From: Firmicutes bacterium CAG:822
Lineage (GTDB): Bacteria > Bacillota_I > Bacilli_A > RF39 > UBA660
Direction: 5' to 3'
NCBI GenBank assembly: GCA_000432855.1
Contig: HF990827.1
Coordinates: 1-49,261 of the forward strand
DNA length: 49,261 nt
Below are positions 26,489 through 35,200 of the stretch, piece by piece. The translations under genes and the position numbers were made by a program. The notes below the pieces were generated by a model that worked only from the letters and a program-made list of their open reading frames with translations, was not told the DNA's origin and did no database searches. Position 1 is the stretch's first letter. The number at the start of each line of letters is the position of its first letter.

Positions 26489-28018
26489 TCATTCACTCTT
26501 TTTACTCTTTTTAAAAAAACTTGTTAATAACCATTTAAAATAATTATACTCATCAGTTTTCCTAAACAAAATCCAAAAAATCAAATTAACAACTACTAAA
26601 GTAGTTATACCATTTATAAAGAATTGTAATAATGGATTTCCAACATTTATTAAACTAATTAAACCATAAGTTGCCCCCAACATCGCAAACATAATTATAA
26701 ATAGTTTAAGCTGTTCGAATATAAAATCCATATATTTTTTCTTAAATAATTTTGTATATACATATTTTGGATAACTGTATAAAAATAAAAGTAAAGAACT
26801 AACAACGCCAGCCATAAACACACCAGCAATTCCAAAAAAATGAACACATACAATCGCACATACTAAATTTATAATAGACTCTAATACTGGAATTCTTCTA
26901 TCTTCATAAAAAATACCAGCAGCTTCTTTAAATAAATTAATAGTTTTACGCATACCTTGCACATAAAAGTAAATAGCAAGCCATATAACAGCATATATAG
27001 GAAGTAAGTATTTATCACCAATCCACCATGTAATAAATGGTTGTAATACAGCAAATAATCCTACTGAACAAAGTGCATAAATCCAAAAGTTAAACAAAGT
27101 AAGTTTTTCATATACCTCATAACTCTTTTTCTCATCTTCGTTGACAAGCAAATTACCAACACTAGAAACAATTGAATAAAAAATCTGTGAAAGTAAAATA
27201 GAAATAGAATTAAAAATTAAATAATAATTATTATAAATACCAGCATCCTTTAGCCCACGAATAGTTGAAATAACAATATAAGACGTGCTTCCTACAATAA
27301 ATGCTCCAATCTTATGAAAAAATAATCCTTTAACCTTAGTAAATATATCATTTTGAATATCTTTACTTAATTTTTCATAGTGCTTAGCATTAATATATGG
27401 ATATTTTTTATTAGCAATCAAAGTAATTACTAAGTTTTCGGCAATTCTAAATATAATTCTAGAAACTAAATATAAAATGTAATTTTTAGTCATATAAAGC
27501 AAGCCAATTTCAAATAAATTCATAAAAATCAAATAACCCATATGAACAAGATTTACTATGTAATTTTCTTGATTTGCCATTAAAATAGAACGCTTGTAAG
27601 AAAGTAAATAAGAAAATACCGTATCAATGAGTGCCAGAAAATAAAGTAAATACATACTTTCTTGAATTGAATTTTCACCTACAAAAAATGGTACAAATGG
27701 AAGAAGTATAAGTCCAAGTCCAAAAATAATTGCCGCTAAAATACGATAACATTTTCTATAAAAATACATCAAAGATATAATTTTTTCTTTATTATTTTCA
27801 GCAATCGGCTTATACAAATTATAAACAATTGCACTACCAATACCAAGCTCGACAATGCAAAGCATTGACATTATATTAGTAAAAAGTCCATTAGCTCCTG
27901 AATATTCAAGACCTAAACATTCCAAAAATACTTTTTGAGTAACAAAGCCTAAAACCATTCCCACAGCACTTGCTAAAGTTGCAACAACCGCATTAATAAT
28001 AGACTTTTTTGTTCGCAT
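26489..28018 (-). CDS. Wzx-like polysaccharide flippase (MOP superfamily)
   Basis: A 509-aa protein with about 12-14 membrane helices. The N-terminal SIINAVVATLASAVGMVLGF and the family segment FLECLGLEYSGANGLFTN followed by VELGIGSAIVYNLYKP are diagnostic of the RfbX/Wzx group of polysaccharide exporters. It should move undecaprenyl-linked repeat units across the membrane. The ribosome site is TGAGGTGATGTT. It is the first gene behind the palindrome-covered promoter at 28052-28087 and is followed by the DPM-like GT2 and GT-C genes. Confidence 0.9.
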   Translation of the reverse strand: MRTKKSIINAVVATLASAVGMVLGFVTQKVFLECLGLEYSGANGLFTNIMSMLCIVELGIGSAIVYNLYKPIAENNKEKIISLMYFYRKCYRILAAIIFGLGLILLPFVPFFVGENSIQESMYLLYFLALIDTVFSYLLSYKRSILMANQENYIVNLVHMGYLIFMNLFEIGLLYMTKNYILYLVSRIIFRIAENLVITLIANKKYPYINAKHYEKLSKDIQNDIFTKVKGLFFHKIGAFIVGSTSYIVISTIRGLKDAGIYNNYYLIFNSISILLSQIFYSIVSSVGNLLVNEDEKKSYEVYEKLTLFNFWIYALCSVGLFAVLQPFITWWIGDKYLLPIYAVIWLAIYFYVQGMRKTINLFKEAAGIFYEDRRIPVLESIINLVCAIVCVHFFGIAGVFMAGVVSSLLLFLYSYPKYVYTKLFKKKYMDFIFEQLKLFIIMFAMLGATYGLISLINVGNPLLQFFINGITTLVVVNLIFWILFRKTDEYNYFKWLLTSFFKKSKKSE

Positions 28019-28051
28019 AACATCACCTCAATCTTAAAATACACTGTAAAA

Positions 28052-28080
28052 ATTATAACACAATTGATAAAGAGTATCAA
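28052..28080 (-). promoter_or_regulatory. Promoter of the Wzx operon
   Basis: On the minus strand, TTGATA (28075-28080), a 17-nt spacer and a perfect TATAAT (28052-28057) lie about 35 bp before the wzx ATG. The -35 box and spacer lie within a large palindrome. Confidence 0.75.
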
Positions 28081-28087
28081 TTGTGTT
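28057..28087. repeat. 13-bp-arm palindrome covering the Wzx promoter (operator and/or terminator)
   Basis: AACACAATTGATA (28057-28069) and TATCAATTGTGTT (28075-28087) are perfect inverted repeats around AAGAG. It stands just downstream of the GtrB-like gene, so it can end that transcript (minus strand continues ATAATTTTT), and it also overlaps the -35 box of the next operon. Confidence 0.8.
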
Positions 28088-28102
28088 AATAGTTTTAAAA
28101 AA

Positions 28103-29041
28103 TTAATTAATCTTATCTTTTTCAGTTTCCTGAATAATATAAATTGGCCTTTTTTTTACCTCTAAATATGCCTTCGATAAATATTGTCCTATAACACCTA
28201 AACATAAAAGCTGAACTCCACCTATAAAAAACATAATACAGACCATACTAGGCCAGCCACTTGTCGGATCGCCAAACATTAAAGTTCTTACAACAATAAA
28301 AATAATTATAATAAAGGCCACAAAACAAAATAATATTCCCATAACAGATGCAATTGAAAGAGGCACAGTAGAAAAAGCTACAATGCTTTCTAATGAGTAT
28401 AAAAATAATTTCCAAAAAGACCATTTAGTCTCTCCAGCTACCCTTTCAACATTTTCATACTCAAGCCACTTTGTCCTAAAACCAACCCAAGAAAAAATGC
28501 CTTTAGAAAATCTATTATATTCTTTTACTTTCAAAACAGCATTGACCATTTTTCTTGTCATAAGTCTATAATCTCTAGCTCCATCGACAATTTCTGTTTT
28601 AGAAATTTTATTAATAATTTTATAGTAAAGTCTAGCAAAAAAGCTTCTAATTATAGGTTCTCCTTTTCTTGTAACTCTTCTTGTTGCCACACTATCATAT
28701 TCTTTAGATTCTAAAATTTCATACATTTTTTTTAATAAAGCTGGAGGATCTTGTAAATCAGCATCCATTATAGCTACATAATCCCCAGTAGATGCTTCTA
28801 ATCCTGCATACATTGCAGCTTCCTTACCAAAATTTCTTGAAAATGAAACATATCTTACATCATCATTTTTAGAAAGTTCTCTCATTAAATCTAACGTTTT
28901 ATCCTTAGAACCATCATTAACAAAAATAATTTCAAAAAAAACTTCTTCAAAATCTTTTTTTATTTTCTGTATTTCATCATAAAAAATTTTAATTACTTCT
29001 TCCTCATTATAACAAGGAACAACTAAAGAAATCTTTTTCAT
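28103..29041 (-). CDS. GtrB/YkcC-like polyprenyl-phosphate glycosyltransferase with two C-terminal helices
   Basis: A 312-aa protein: a GT2 domain (1-230) with KISLVVPCYNEEEVI, FVNDGSKDKT, FSRNFGKEAAMYAGL, metal site IMDADLQDPP and ARDYRLMTR, then two membrane helices (about 232-255 and 268-292). This is the architecture of the GtrB/CsbB/YkcC group, which attaches a hexose to undecaprenyl phosphate on the inner face; a GtrA-type flippase and a GT-C enzyme complete the pathway. A GtrA-like gene is at 723-1133. The ATG at 29041 starts at the conserved block with AGGTGTG upstream. It forms its own transcription unit ahead of the palindrome. Confidence 0.9.
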   Translation of the reverse strand: MKKISLVVPCYNEEEVIKIFYDEIQKIKKDFEEVFFEIIFVNDGSKDKTLDLMRELSKNDDVRYVSFSRNFGKEAAMYAGLEASTGDYVAIMDADLQDPPALLKKMYEILESKEYDSVATRRVTRKGEPIIRSFFARLYYKIINKISKTEIVDGARDYRLMTRKMVNAVLKVKEYNRFSKGIFSWVGFRTKWLEYENVERVAGETKWSFWKLFLYSLESIVAFSTVPLSIASVMGILFCFVAFIIIIFIVVRTLMFGDPTSGWPSMVCIMFFIGGVQLLCLGVIGQYLSKAYLEVKKRPIYIIQETEKDKIN

Positions 29042-29165
29042 TAAAACTTCACACCTTTTCCAAAATAAGTATAACAAAAAAAAAATAAATTTTCCACACT
29101 TTAGAAAATTTAAACATATTTTTCATATATTTGTACTAAAATATCATAAAATAAAATAAAAAATT

Positions 29166-29228
29166 AAAAAAAAGAGAGCCCATACGCAAGCATATAGCTT
29201 CCATATTTTATGGAATCTCTCTTTTTTC
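29166..29228 (-). ncRNA. Candidate small RNA, copy A (~60 nt)
   Basis: The predicted transcript starts about 29227 and ends in an eight-U run. Outer stem: AAAAAAGAGAG with CUCUCUUUUUU (11 bp); then CCA/UGG; then an inner hairpin UAUGG-AAG-CUAUA. A second copy at 32185-32247 keeps the outer stem, the loops and the UGCUUG segment. It changes the inner stem with compensatory substitutions that pair only if the RNA is read from the minus strand (G-U pairs). No known RNA family was recognised. Confidence 0.65.
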
Positions 29229-29233
29229 TATAA

Positions 29234-29262
29234 ATTTTATCATATAACTTAATACATATCAA
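29234..29262 (-). promoter_or_regulatory. Promoter of small RNA copy A
   Basis: TTGATA (29257-29262), 17-nt spacer and TAAAAT (29234-29239) on the minus strand, placing the start directly at the RNA element. Confidence 0.65.
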
Positions 29263-29387
29263 TCTTAATCACTATAAATAATATTCAAAAATTTAAATTA
29301 AATATTTTAAATACATAAAACAAGTAAAATCTTGTAAAGTATAAGTTAAATAAAATATGAAATATACCAATAATTATCTAAATAATG

Positions 29388-29393
29388 TATAAT
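29388..29393 (+). promoter_or_regulatory. -10 box of the PASTA gene
   Basis: A perfect TATAAT lies 16 bp before the ATG at 29410. The leader would be only a few bases before AGGTGATAAT. The -35 (TACCAA, 29365-29370) is poor. Confidence 0.4.
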
Positions 29394-29409
29394 TATTATA
29401 GGTGATAAT

Positions 29410-31434
29410 ATGGAAAATAATAACACAAATAATACATCTTATAAATCAAGAACTGAAAGAAAAAAATTTGAAGAAGAGTTAAAACAAAAACAAACTGAAA
29501 AAGAAAAAGAATTAGAAACCAAAAGAAAAGAATTAAAAAGTATTATATTTGATGATGAAAAAGAAAACATTTATAGAAAACCTAAAAAGCAAAAAATAGA
29601 AGATAATAAAGAAATTAAAAAACCTAAACTAGCAAACACATTCTTATCTCTAACATACGTATCTGCCATTGCTTTATCTATTTTTCTAATTTTAGATTCT
29701 ACTAACCGTATTGATCAAGTATATCAAATTATAAATGCTTTTTTAATAATGATTATTATGACATGTTTCTTAATAAGTTTTAAAAAATCATTTTTCAAAA
29801 ACAAATCAGTTCCTACTACCGTAACTGCACTATTAGTATTAGGAACAATAGCTTTTAATGGATTATATATGACAAATGTAATTAATCTTCCAACTCAAAG
29901 TTTTTTACCAGATTTTGAAAGTGAAAATTTAACTAAAGCTATAAACTGGACTGAAGAAAATAATGTTAAAACTGATCAAAATTTTGAATATAGTGACACT
30001 ACTAAAAAATACAGTGTTATAAGTCAAAGCAAAAAACCAGAAACACTAACAAAAAATATAAATAAAGTAGAATTTGTTGTTTCAAATGGACCAGATTATA
30101 ATAAAAATGTTATCTTAGCTGACATGACTGGTTGGAATGTCGATGATGTATTAAAATTTATAGAAAATAACTTTTTAAGTGAAATAACTATCAACTTTGA
30201 AGAAAATGAAAGTATTAAAAAAGATACTGTAATTTCTCAAAGTAAAACTGGAACAATTAAAAGAAATGAACCAATTATTTTTACAGTATCATTAGGTAAT
30301 AAAGATGCCTTATCCCCTATTAAATTAAAAGATTTAAAAAATGAAAGTTTATTAAATGCTGAAGTATATTTAGGAAGAAATGGTATTTTATATGAGTTAA
30401 AATATGAATTTTCAGACACTATAGAAAAAGGACATGTAATAAACAGTAATCCTAAACAGAAAACAACTGTTAAACCAGATGAAATGGTTACTTTAACTAT
30501 TTCTAAAGGTAAAGAAATAAAAGTACCTGATTTAAAAAATAAAACTATGTCTTACGTTACTAAATGGATGGTTGAAAATAATTTGCAAATAAATTATAAA
30601 GATAAATATGACAGTAAAATAAAATCAGGAAGAGTAATTGAAAGTAATTATAAAAAGGGAGATATTATTGAAGAAGGAACTACCGTTGATGTTACTTTCT
30701 CTAAAGGCCCACTTGTCATGAAAAAATTCGATAATATTAATGATTTCAAATCATGGGCTGATACTAATGGAATAAAATATGAAATTAAAGAAGAATTCAA
30801 TGAGAAAATAGAAAAAGATAAAATAATTAAAACCTCTATAGAAGAAGGAAAAAATATCAACTTAGAAGATACTATTATAGTATATGTTTCAAAAGGAAAA
30901 GCTGTAACCATTCCAAACTTTAATGGAATGACTAAAAAAGAAGCGCAAAATGAATGCGACAAACTAGGTATCAAATGTACCTTTAAAGAGGAATACTCTA
31001 CTAAATCTTCTGGTAAAGTAATTAATCAAAGTATTGCTGAAGGAACACAAATTCCCAAAGGAAACACTATTGTTATAACTATATCTACAAATAAAAAAAC
31101 AAGTAATTCAAATAAAACATCAAACTCTAATTCTTCTAGACCATCTAGTAGTTCTTCAAATAATTCTAGTTCAACGAGTGGAAATACAAGTAGACCAACA
31201 ACTCCTTCTAGTCCAACTTGTGAAACAACAGTTTTAAATATCTCTCCAGACTGGGTAAGCATTGGAGACCCAGACAAAACATGTTCAAATATCAAATCAA
31301 AATATAGTAAATTTATTGATTGCAATATTGGTCCTGCAAATAACGGAAAAAGTGGACAAATATTAAATATGAGTGAACTACAAGGAATAACAGTAAACTC
31401 TTGTAATAAAGTTACAGTAAAAATAAAGGAATAA
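29410..31434 (+). CDS. Membrane protein with six PASTA repeats and no kinase domain
   Basis: A 674-aa protein. Residues 1-75 are charged and probably coiled-coil (EERKKFEEELKQKQTEKEKE-like). Two or three membrane helices follow (about 78-160). Six extracellular PASTA-type repeats come next (about 165-565), with the typical I.Q...G..I..G..I...VS.G endings. A Ser/Asn linker (565-605) leads to a C-terminal domain with four Cys. PASTA domains bind muropeptides or wall polymers and are usually fused to PknB/StkP kinases or penicillin-binding proteins; neither catalytic domain is present. It may be a wall sensor or scaffold (inference). AGGTGATAAT precedes the ATG; a terminator follows directly. 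Confidence 0.8.
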   Translation: MENNNTNNTSYKSRTERKKFEEELKQKQTEKEKELETKRKELKSIIFDDEKENIYRKPKKQKIEDNKEIKKPKLANTFLSLTYVSAIALSIFLILDSTNRIDQVYQIINAFLIMIIMTCFLISFKKSFFKNKSVPTTVTALLVLGTIAFNGLYMTNVINLPTQSFLPDFESENLTKAINWTEENNVKTDQNFEYSDTTKKYSVISQSKKPETLTKNINKVEFVVSNGPDYNKNVILADMTGWNVDDVLKFIENNFLSEITINFEENESIKKDTVISQSKTGTIKRNEPIIFTVSLGNKDALSPIKLKDLKNESLLNAEVYLGRNGILYELKYEFSDTIEKGHVINSNPKQKTTVKPDEMVTLTISKGKEIKVPDLKNKTMSYVTKWMVENNLQINYKDKYDSKIKSGRVIESNYKKGDIIEEGTTVDVTFSKGPLVMKKFDNINDFKSWADTNGIKYEIKEEFNEKIEKDKIIKTSIEEGKNINLEDTIIVYVSKGKAVTIPNFNGMTKKEAQNECDKLGIKCTFKEEYSTKSSGKVINQSIAEGTQIPKGNTIVITISTNKKTSNSNKTSNSNSSRPSSSSSNNSSSTSGNTSRPTTPSSPTCETTVLNISPDWVSIGDPDKTCSNIKSKYSKFIDCNIGPANNGKSGQILNMSELQGITVNSCNKVTVKIKE

Positions 31435-31454
31435 TCAAATAAAAATTATTCCTT
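31426..31454 (+). terminator. Terminator after PASTA gene
   Basis: A 10-bp perfect stem AAGGAATAAT/ATTATTCCTT with a 9-nt loop, followed by TTAATTTTTT. It overlaps the stop codon. Confidence 0.8.
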
Positions 31455-31477
31455 TTAATTTTTTAAAAAAGTAAAAC

Positions 31478-31498
31478 AAATGTTTGTGAAAAACATTT
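31478..31498. repeat. Operator-like inverted repeat
   Basis: AAATGTTT and AAACATTT (8-bp perfect arms) around GTGAA. The right arm overlaps the -35 box TTTACA of the next promoter, the place expected for a repressor site. Confidence 0.55.
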
Positions 31499-31524
31499 AC
31501 AAGCAAAAATATCTATGATATATT
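31496..31524 (+). promoter_or_regulatory. Promoter of the 31551-32183 gene
   Basis: TTTACA (31496-31501), a 17-nt spacer and TATATT (31519-31524) lie 26 bp before the chosen ATG. Confidence 0.65.
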
Positions 31525-31550
31525 TAAAACAAGTATTGGAGATGATAAAA

Positions 31551-32183
31551 ATGCTTATAAGAAATAAATACATAGATATAAATGATAAAATAAAATTTAT
31601 AAAATCTAAAGATTATATTAATGTAAAAACATATAAAGATATAAAATTATTAATAAAGAAAGCTAAAAACAGTTTATATGATAACAAAGGCTTAATAATA
31701 AATAAAGCAACAGGCTATACAGCTAAAATTACTAATAAAACAATAAATAAAATAATTCACCCAAAAACAAATTTTAAAGTCTTTAACTCAAGATACATTG
31801 ATAATTTAAATGCTTCTTGTTATTTAAAAGATTTATTTGAAAATGCAATATATATTGATACTTTAAAACCAATGAAACAAAAAACAAATAATCAAAGTGA
31901 AATAGGATACCATCATTTTGTAGCACCATTAAAAATGAATAATAAATGTTATAAAGCACTAATTACTGTAAAAGAAAGCATAAATTCAAAAACATTATAC
32001 GTAATATCAGTACAAATATTCACATTTAACTATTTTAAAAACAACATATTAGTAAAAGAATTAATAGATAATATAGATATTTGGAATTATGACTTGCAAG
32101 ACTATAATCATTATGACTATAATAGTTTCATAGCTGAAACAGCTGAAACAATAGAAAATGAATTAATATGGATTATCGCATAA
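31551..32183 (+). CDS. Unknown protein, resembling LPD3/BECR-type polyvalent-protein domain
   Basis: 210 aa from the ATG at 31551, which has GGAG nine nt upstream. An earlier in-frame ATG at 31515 lies inside the -10 region and has no ribosome site. The basic N-terminal half contains YTAKITNKTINKIIHP; the C-terminal half contains HHFVAPLKMNNKCYKALITV followed by KES and TLYVISVQIF. This order (a Lys/Asn helical part, then Ile-X-Asn...Tyr...VKE) reminds me of the LPD3/barnase-EndoU-like domains of phage and conjugative polyvalent proteins, some of which are predicted nucleases. That is recall without a search. Monocistronic, with an operator-like palindrome. It could be a lone acquired gene or a toxin-like effector; function unknown. 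Confidence 0.5.
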   Translation: MLIRNKYIDINDKIKFIKSKDYINVKTYKDIKLLIKKAKNSLYDNKGLIINKATGYTAKITNKTINKIIHPKTNFKVFNSRYIDNLNASCYLKDLFENAIYIDTLKPMKQKTNNQSEIGYHHFVAPLKMNNKCYKALITVKESINSKTLYVISVQIFTFNYFKNNILVKELIDNIDIWNYDLQDYNHYDYNSFIAETAETIENELIWIIA

Positions 32184-32184
32184 G

Positions 32185-32247
32185 AAAAAAGAGAGCCCAG
32201 GCACAAGCACGCAGCTTCTGCATTTTATGGAATCTCTCTTTTTTCTA
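32185..32247 (-). ncRNA. Candidate small RNA, copy B (~60 nt)
   Basis: Same length and layout as copy A (29166-29228), with identical outer stem and conserved loops. The inner hairpin is UGCAG-AAG-CUGCG here; two base pairs are exchanged relative to copy A and two become G-U. It begins just beyond the stop of the 31551-32183 gene and could also act as a terminator for that gene, since the plus strand ends in CTCTCTTTTTT. Confidence 0.65.
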
Positions 32248-32252
32248 TAACA

Positions 32253-32281
32253 ATTCTATCACATTAAGTTAATCAGGTCAA
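32253..32281 (-). promoter_or_regulatory. Promoter of small RNA copy B
   Basis: TTGACC (32276-32281), 17-nt spacer and TAGAAT (32253-32258) on the minus strand. The -35 box lies 3 bp beyond the stop codon of the glucosaminidase gene. Confidence 0.65.
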
Positions 32282-32284
32282 TAC

Positions 32285-35200
32285 TTATTCAATAGTTAGT
32301 TCTACTCTATAACGAAGTTTATCATTTAAATATAATCTATATTTTTTACCATTTATTGATCCATTAGCTTTATCAAAACTTGTAAATAGTAAAACATCAC
32401 TAAGCTCACCATAATCAGCTATATTAGATTCGTTAGTAATATAAATAGCATATTTACCTTTTGGTAAAGCAGAAATATCAATATTGCTATCATACCAAGC
32501 TAAAGGTTTAGAAATACCAAATTTATCAGGTGCAACCAATTCTATCGTGAAAGTACCATTATTTATATAACCTAAATCAAAAGTATATTTATCAAAGCTA
32601 TCTTGATTTTCAAAAATAATCTTTCTTGATATCTTAGCATCTTTATTCATATTCATATCAACTGAATAAGAAGCGCCCTTTAAATGTAGATATTTATCAT
32701 TCAATTCTACTTTTTCAATATAACTAAACTGATTAGTATCAGCTGAAGTTTCTTTTTTAGCAAGTTCGCTATCTCTTACGGTAAAATTAACTGGAATATC
32801 AACACTCATATAATCATTTGTAATAGTTACATATTTACCCTTAGAATTATATTGTGAAACTTGTTCATTTAAGAAAATATTTTTAACTAAAGATTTAGAA
32901 TAATAATCACTATTAGTAGATTTTAAATAAACCGTATAATTACCTTCAGGAACACTACTAAAATTAATATTACCAACAAACCAAGAATAAGTATAATCAT
33001 AGCCATCTTCAGAAATAATAGGGATTGTCATTTCATCTTTATCAGTAATTCTTTCAAGTTTTTGTGAATATTCTTTATTATCATTTTGATTTACTAAAAT
33101 AAGTTCATATTCTATATTAGTATTTAAATCATTGTTAATATTTTTAATAATATTGTATCCTTTAATTTGTAAATTTCCATCTACTTCTTTCAAATAATCT
33201 AAATAAAAGCCTCCTTCTTTCTCTATTAATACTTTTTCACTAACTGTAATAGTAATTGTTTTAGTAACGGTTTGACCGTATGAATCAGTAACTTCATATG
33301 TTACTTCATATTTACCTAAAGTATCAATTTTAACATCATTTTTTACTACTCTAATATCAGTTATAGACCCATCTTCCGTATCATATGCACTAACGCCTTC
33401 TAATGGATCAAATTCAGTATTAATAGTTATAGTTTTATCATAAGCATTAATCACTGGAAGCTGATTTACAATAACTTTTACTGTTATAGTTTTTTCTGTT
33501 TTTTGACCATTTTTATCAGTAACTGTATAAGTTATTTTATAGTCCCCTACTTCATCAGTTTTTACTTCACCTTTATATTCAATATCTTTAATTTCTCCAT
33601 CTTCTGCATCATATGCTGTAACGCCTTCTAATGGATCAAATTCACTATTTAAATATATCTCTTTATCTGAAACATTTATAACTGGTTTTTCATTAGGAAT
33701 AACAGTAACCTTAATTGTTTTACTAGCTTCTTTACCTTTAGAGTCTTTTACTTTGTAAGTAACTTCATAAGTATCTGCAACATCAGTATTTACAGTACCT
33801 TTATAAGTAATATCATCAGTTAAATCAGTTCCATCGTAAGCTTTCGCACTTACACCATCCATATAATCAAATTTTTCAAACTGTTTAACTTCTCTATCAT
33901 AAGCATTAATTATTGGCATTTCAGCTGAAATAACCTTAACAGTAATTGTTTTACTAGCATGAAAATTACTATTATCTACAACCGTATAAGTAACTTTATA
34001 TGTACCTTCTTCATTAGGATTTACATTACTTTCATATGTAATTTTATTAGTCAAATTACCATTTTCAGTGTCAGATGCACTAACACCATCTAATGGATTA
34101 AATGTATCTCCTTCTTTAATGGTTTTATCAGACGCTGTAATTACTGGTTGATTATTTGAAACGTATATTTCTTCAGTAGGAACATATCCATAAACTAAGT
34201 TATTATCAATAGATAAATCGGCATAAATTTTATAAAATTCAACTCCATTTAAGCCTACAACCTTATCAATAACATTAACCGCCAAATCATTAACCTTTTC
34301 ATTACTATTTGGATTCTTTAAAGTATAAGCATAAGCCTCATCTGTTCTTTCAGGCTTATCAAATACCCATGGTCTACCAACATTACTGTCCTTTTTGACC
34401 ACACCAATAGTACTAGAATTAAAATCTTTACCCCCATAATCCAAATCACTTAAAAACGAATTACTTGCTTGTTTCTCTCCCCAATACGGATCTGATGCAT
34501 ATTTAACATTACGCCCACTAGCTTTATTACCATAATGACTACCATAATAATAAGTTCCAGTGGCCAAAGAATAACTACCAACAGTTTTTTTTGCATAATC
34601 CATAATAGAATCTTTAGGACTTGCATAAGTATAAGCCCCTTCATAAGGATTACTATCAGAAGCCCCATAACCAAATAAATTATTCTTATCCATCGCTATC
34701 TTACTAGTACCATTCGCACTTTCATTCATAGCCGTACTAAACATCATTAAAGCATTTTGTCCATAAGTAGCTTCAGCTTCTTTAAAATATTTACCAGTAC
34801 CATACATTTTTGAAGTAGATGCATTATAACCTTTATTTACAATAATTCTATCTAAATCATCCGCTGAATACTTAGTAACAGAACGGCTCGGCAAATATAA
34901 ATAATAAGCATAATGAGGACTATTTGCATTCACGCTTTTTGTATATTTACCGCTTCTATAATCATCAAGCATATCAGTTAAACTTGAATAAAAATAATTA
35001 CCATCAAAACTATAATATTTGATATCTTTTGTTAAATAAGAAGGAGAGGTACCTAAATTAGTAAAAGTGTCTCCATATCCTGAGCCATTATAATAAGTAA
35101 AATGATGAATTAAATTACCAGATGGTCCATAATTTTTATAATAGGTGCCTAGCTCAGAAGAACCAGCAGGTAATATTGTCATACTGTCGCCCTTCGCAAT

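Larger units (their letters stand above)
29042..29409. other. Gene-free divergent region (368 bp)
   Basis: No coding frame is supported. It holds the promoter side of the GtrB-like gene (TATACT on the minus strand, 29068-29073), one copy of the small structured RNA element with its own promoter (29166-29262), and the TATAAT of the PASTA gene. Confidence 0.7.

Noticed and set aside
29166..29262. ZTP (pfl) or other known riboswitch for the repeated RNA element
   Set aside because: Only a short GG-G-like resemblance exists. The element has its own promoter directly at its 5' end and no gene in the right position behind it.
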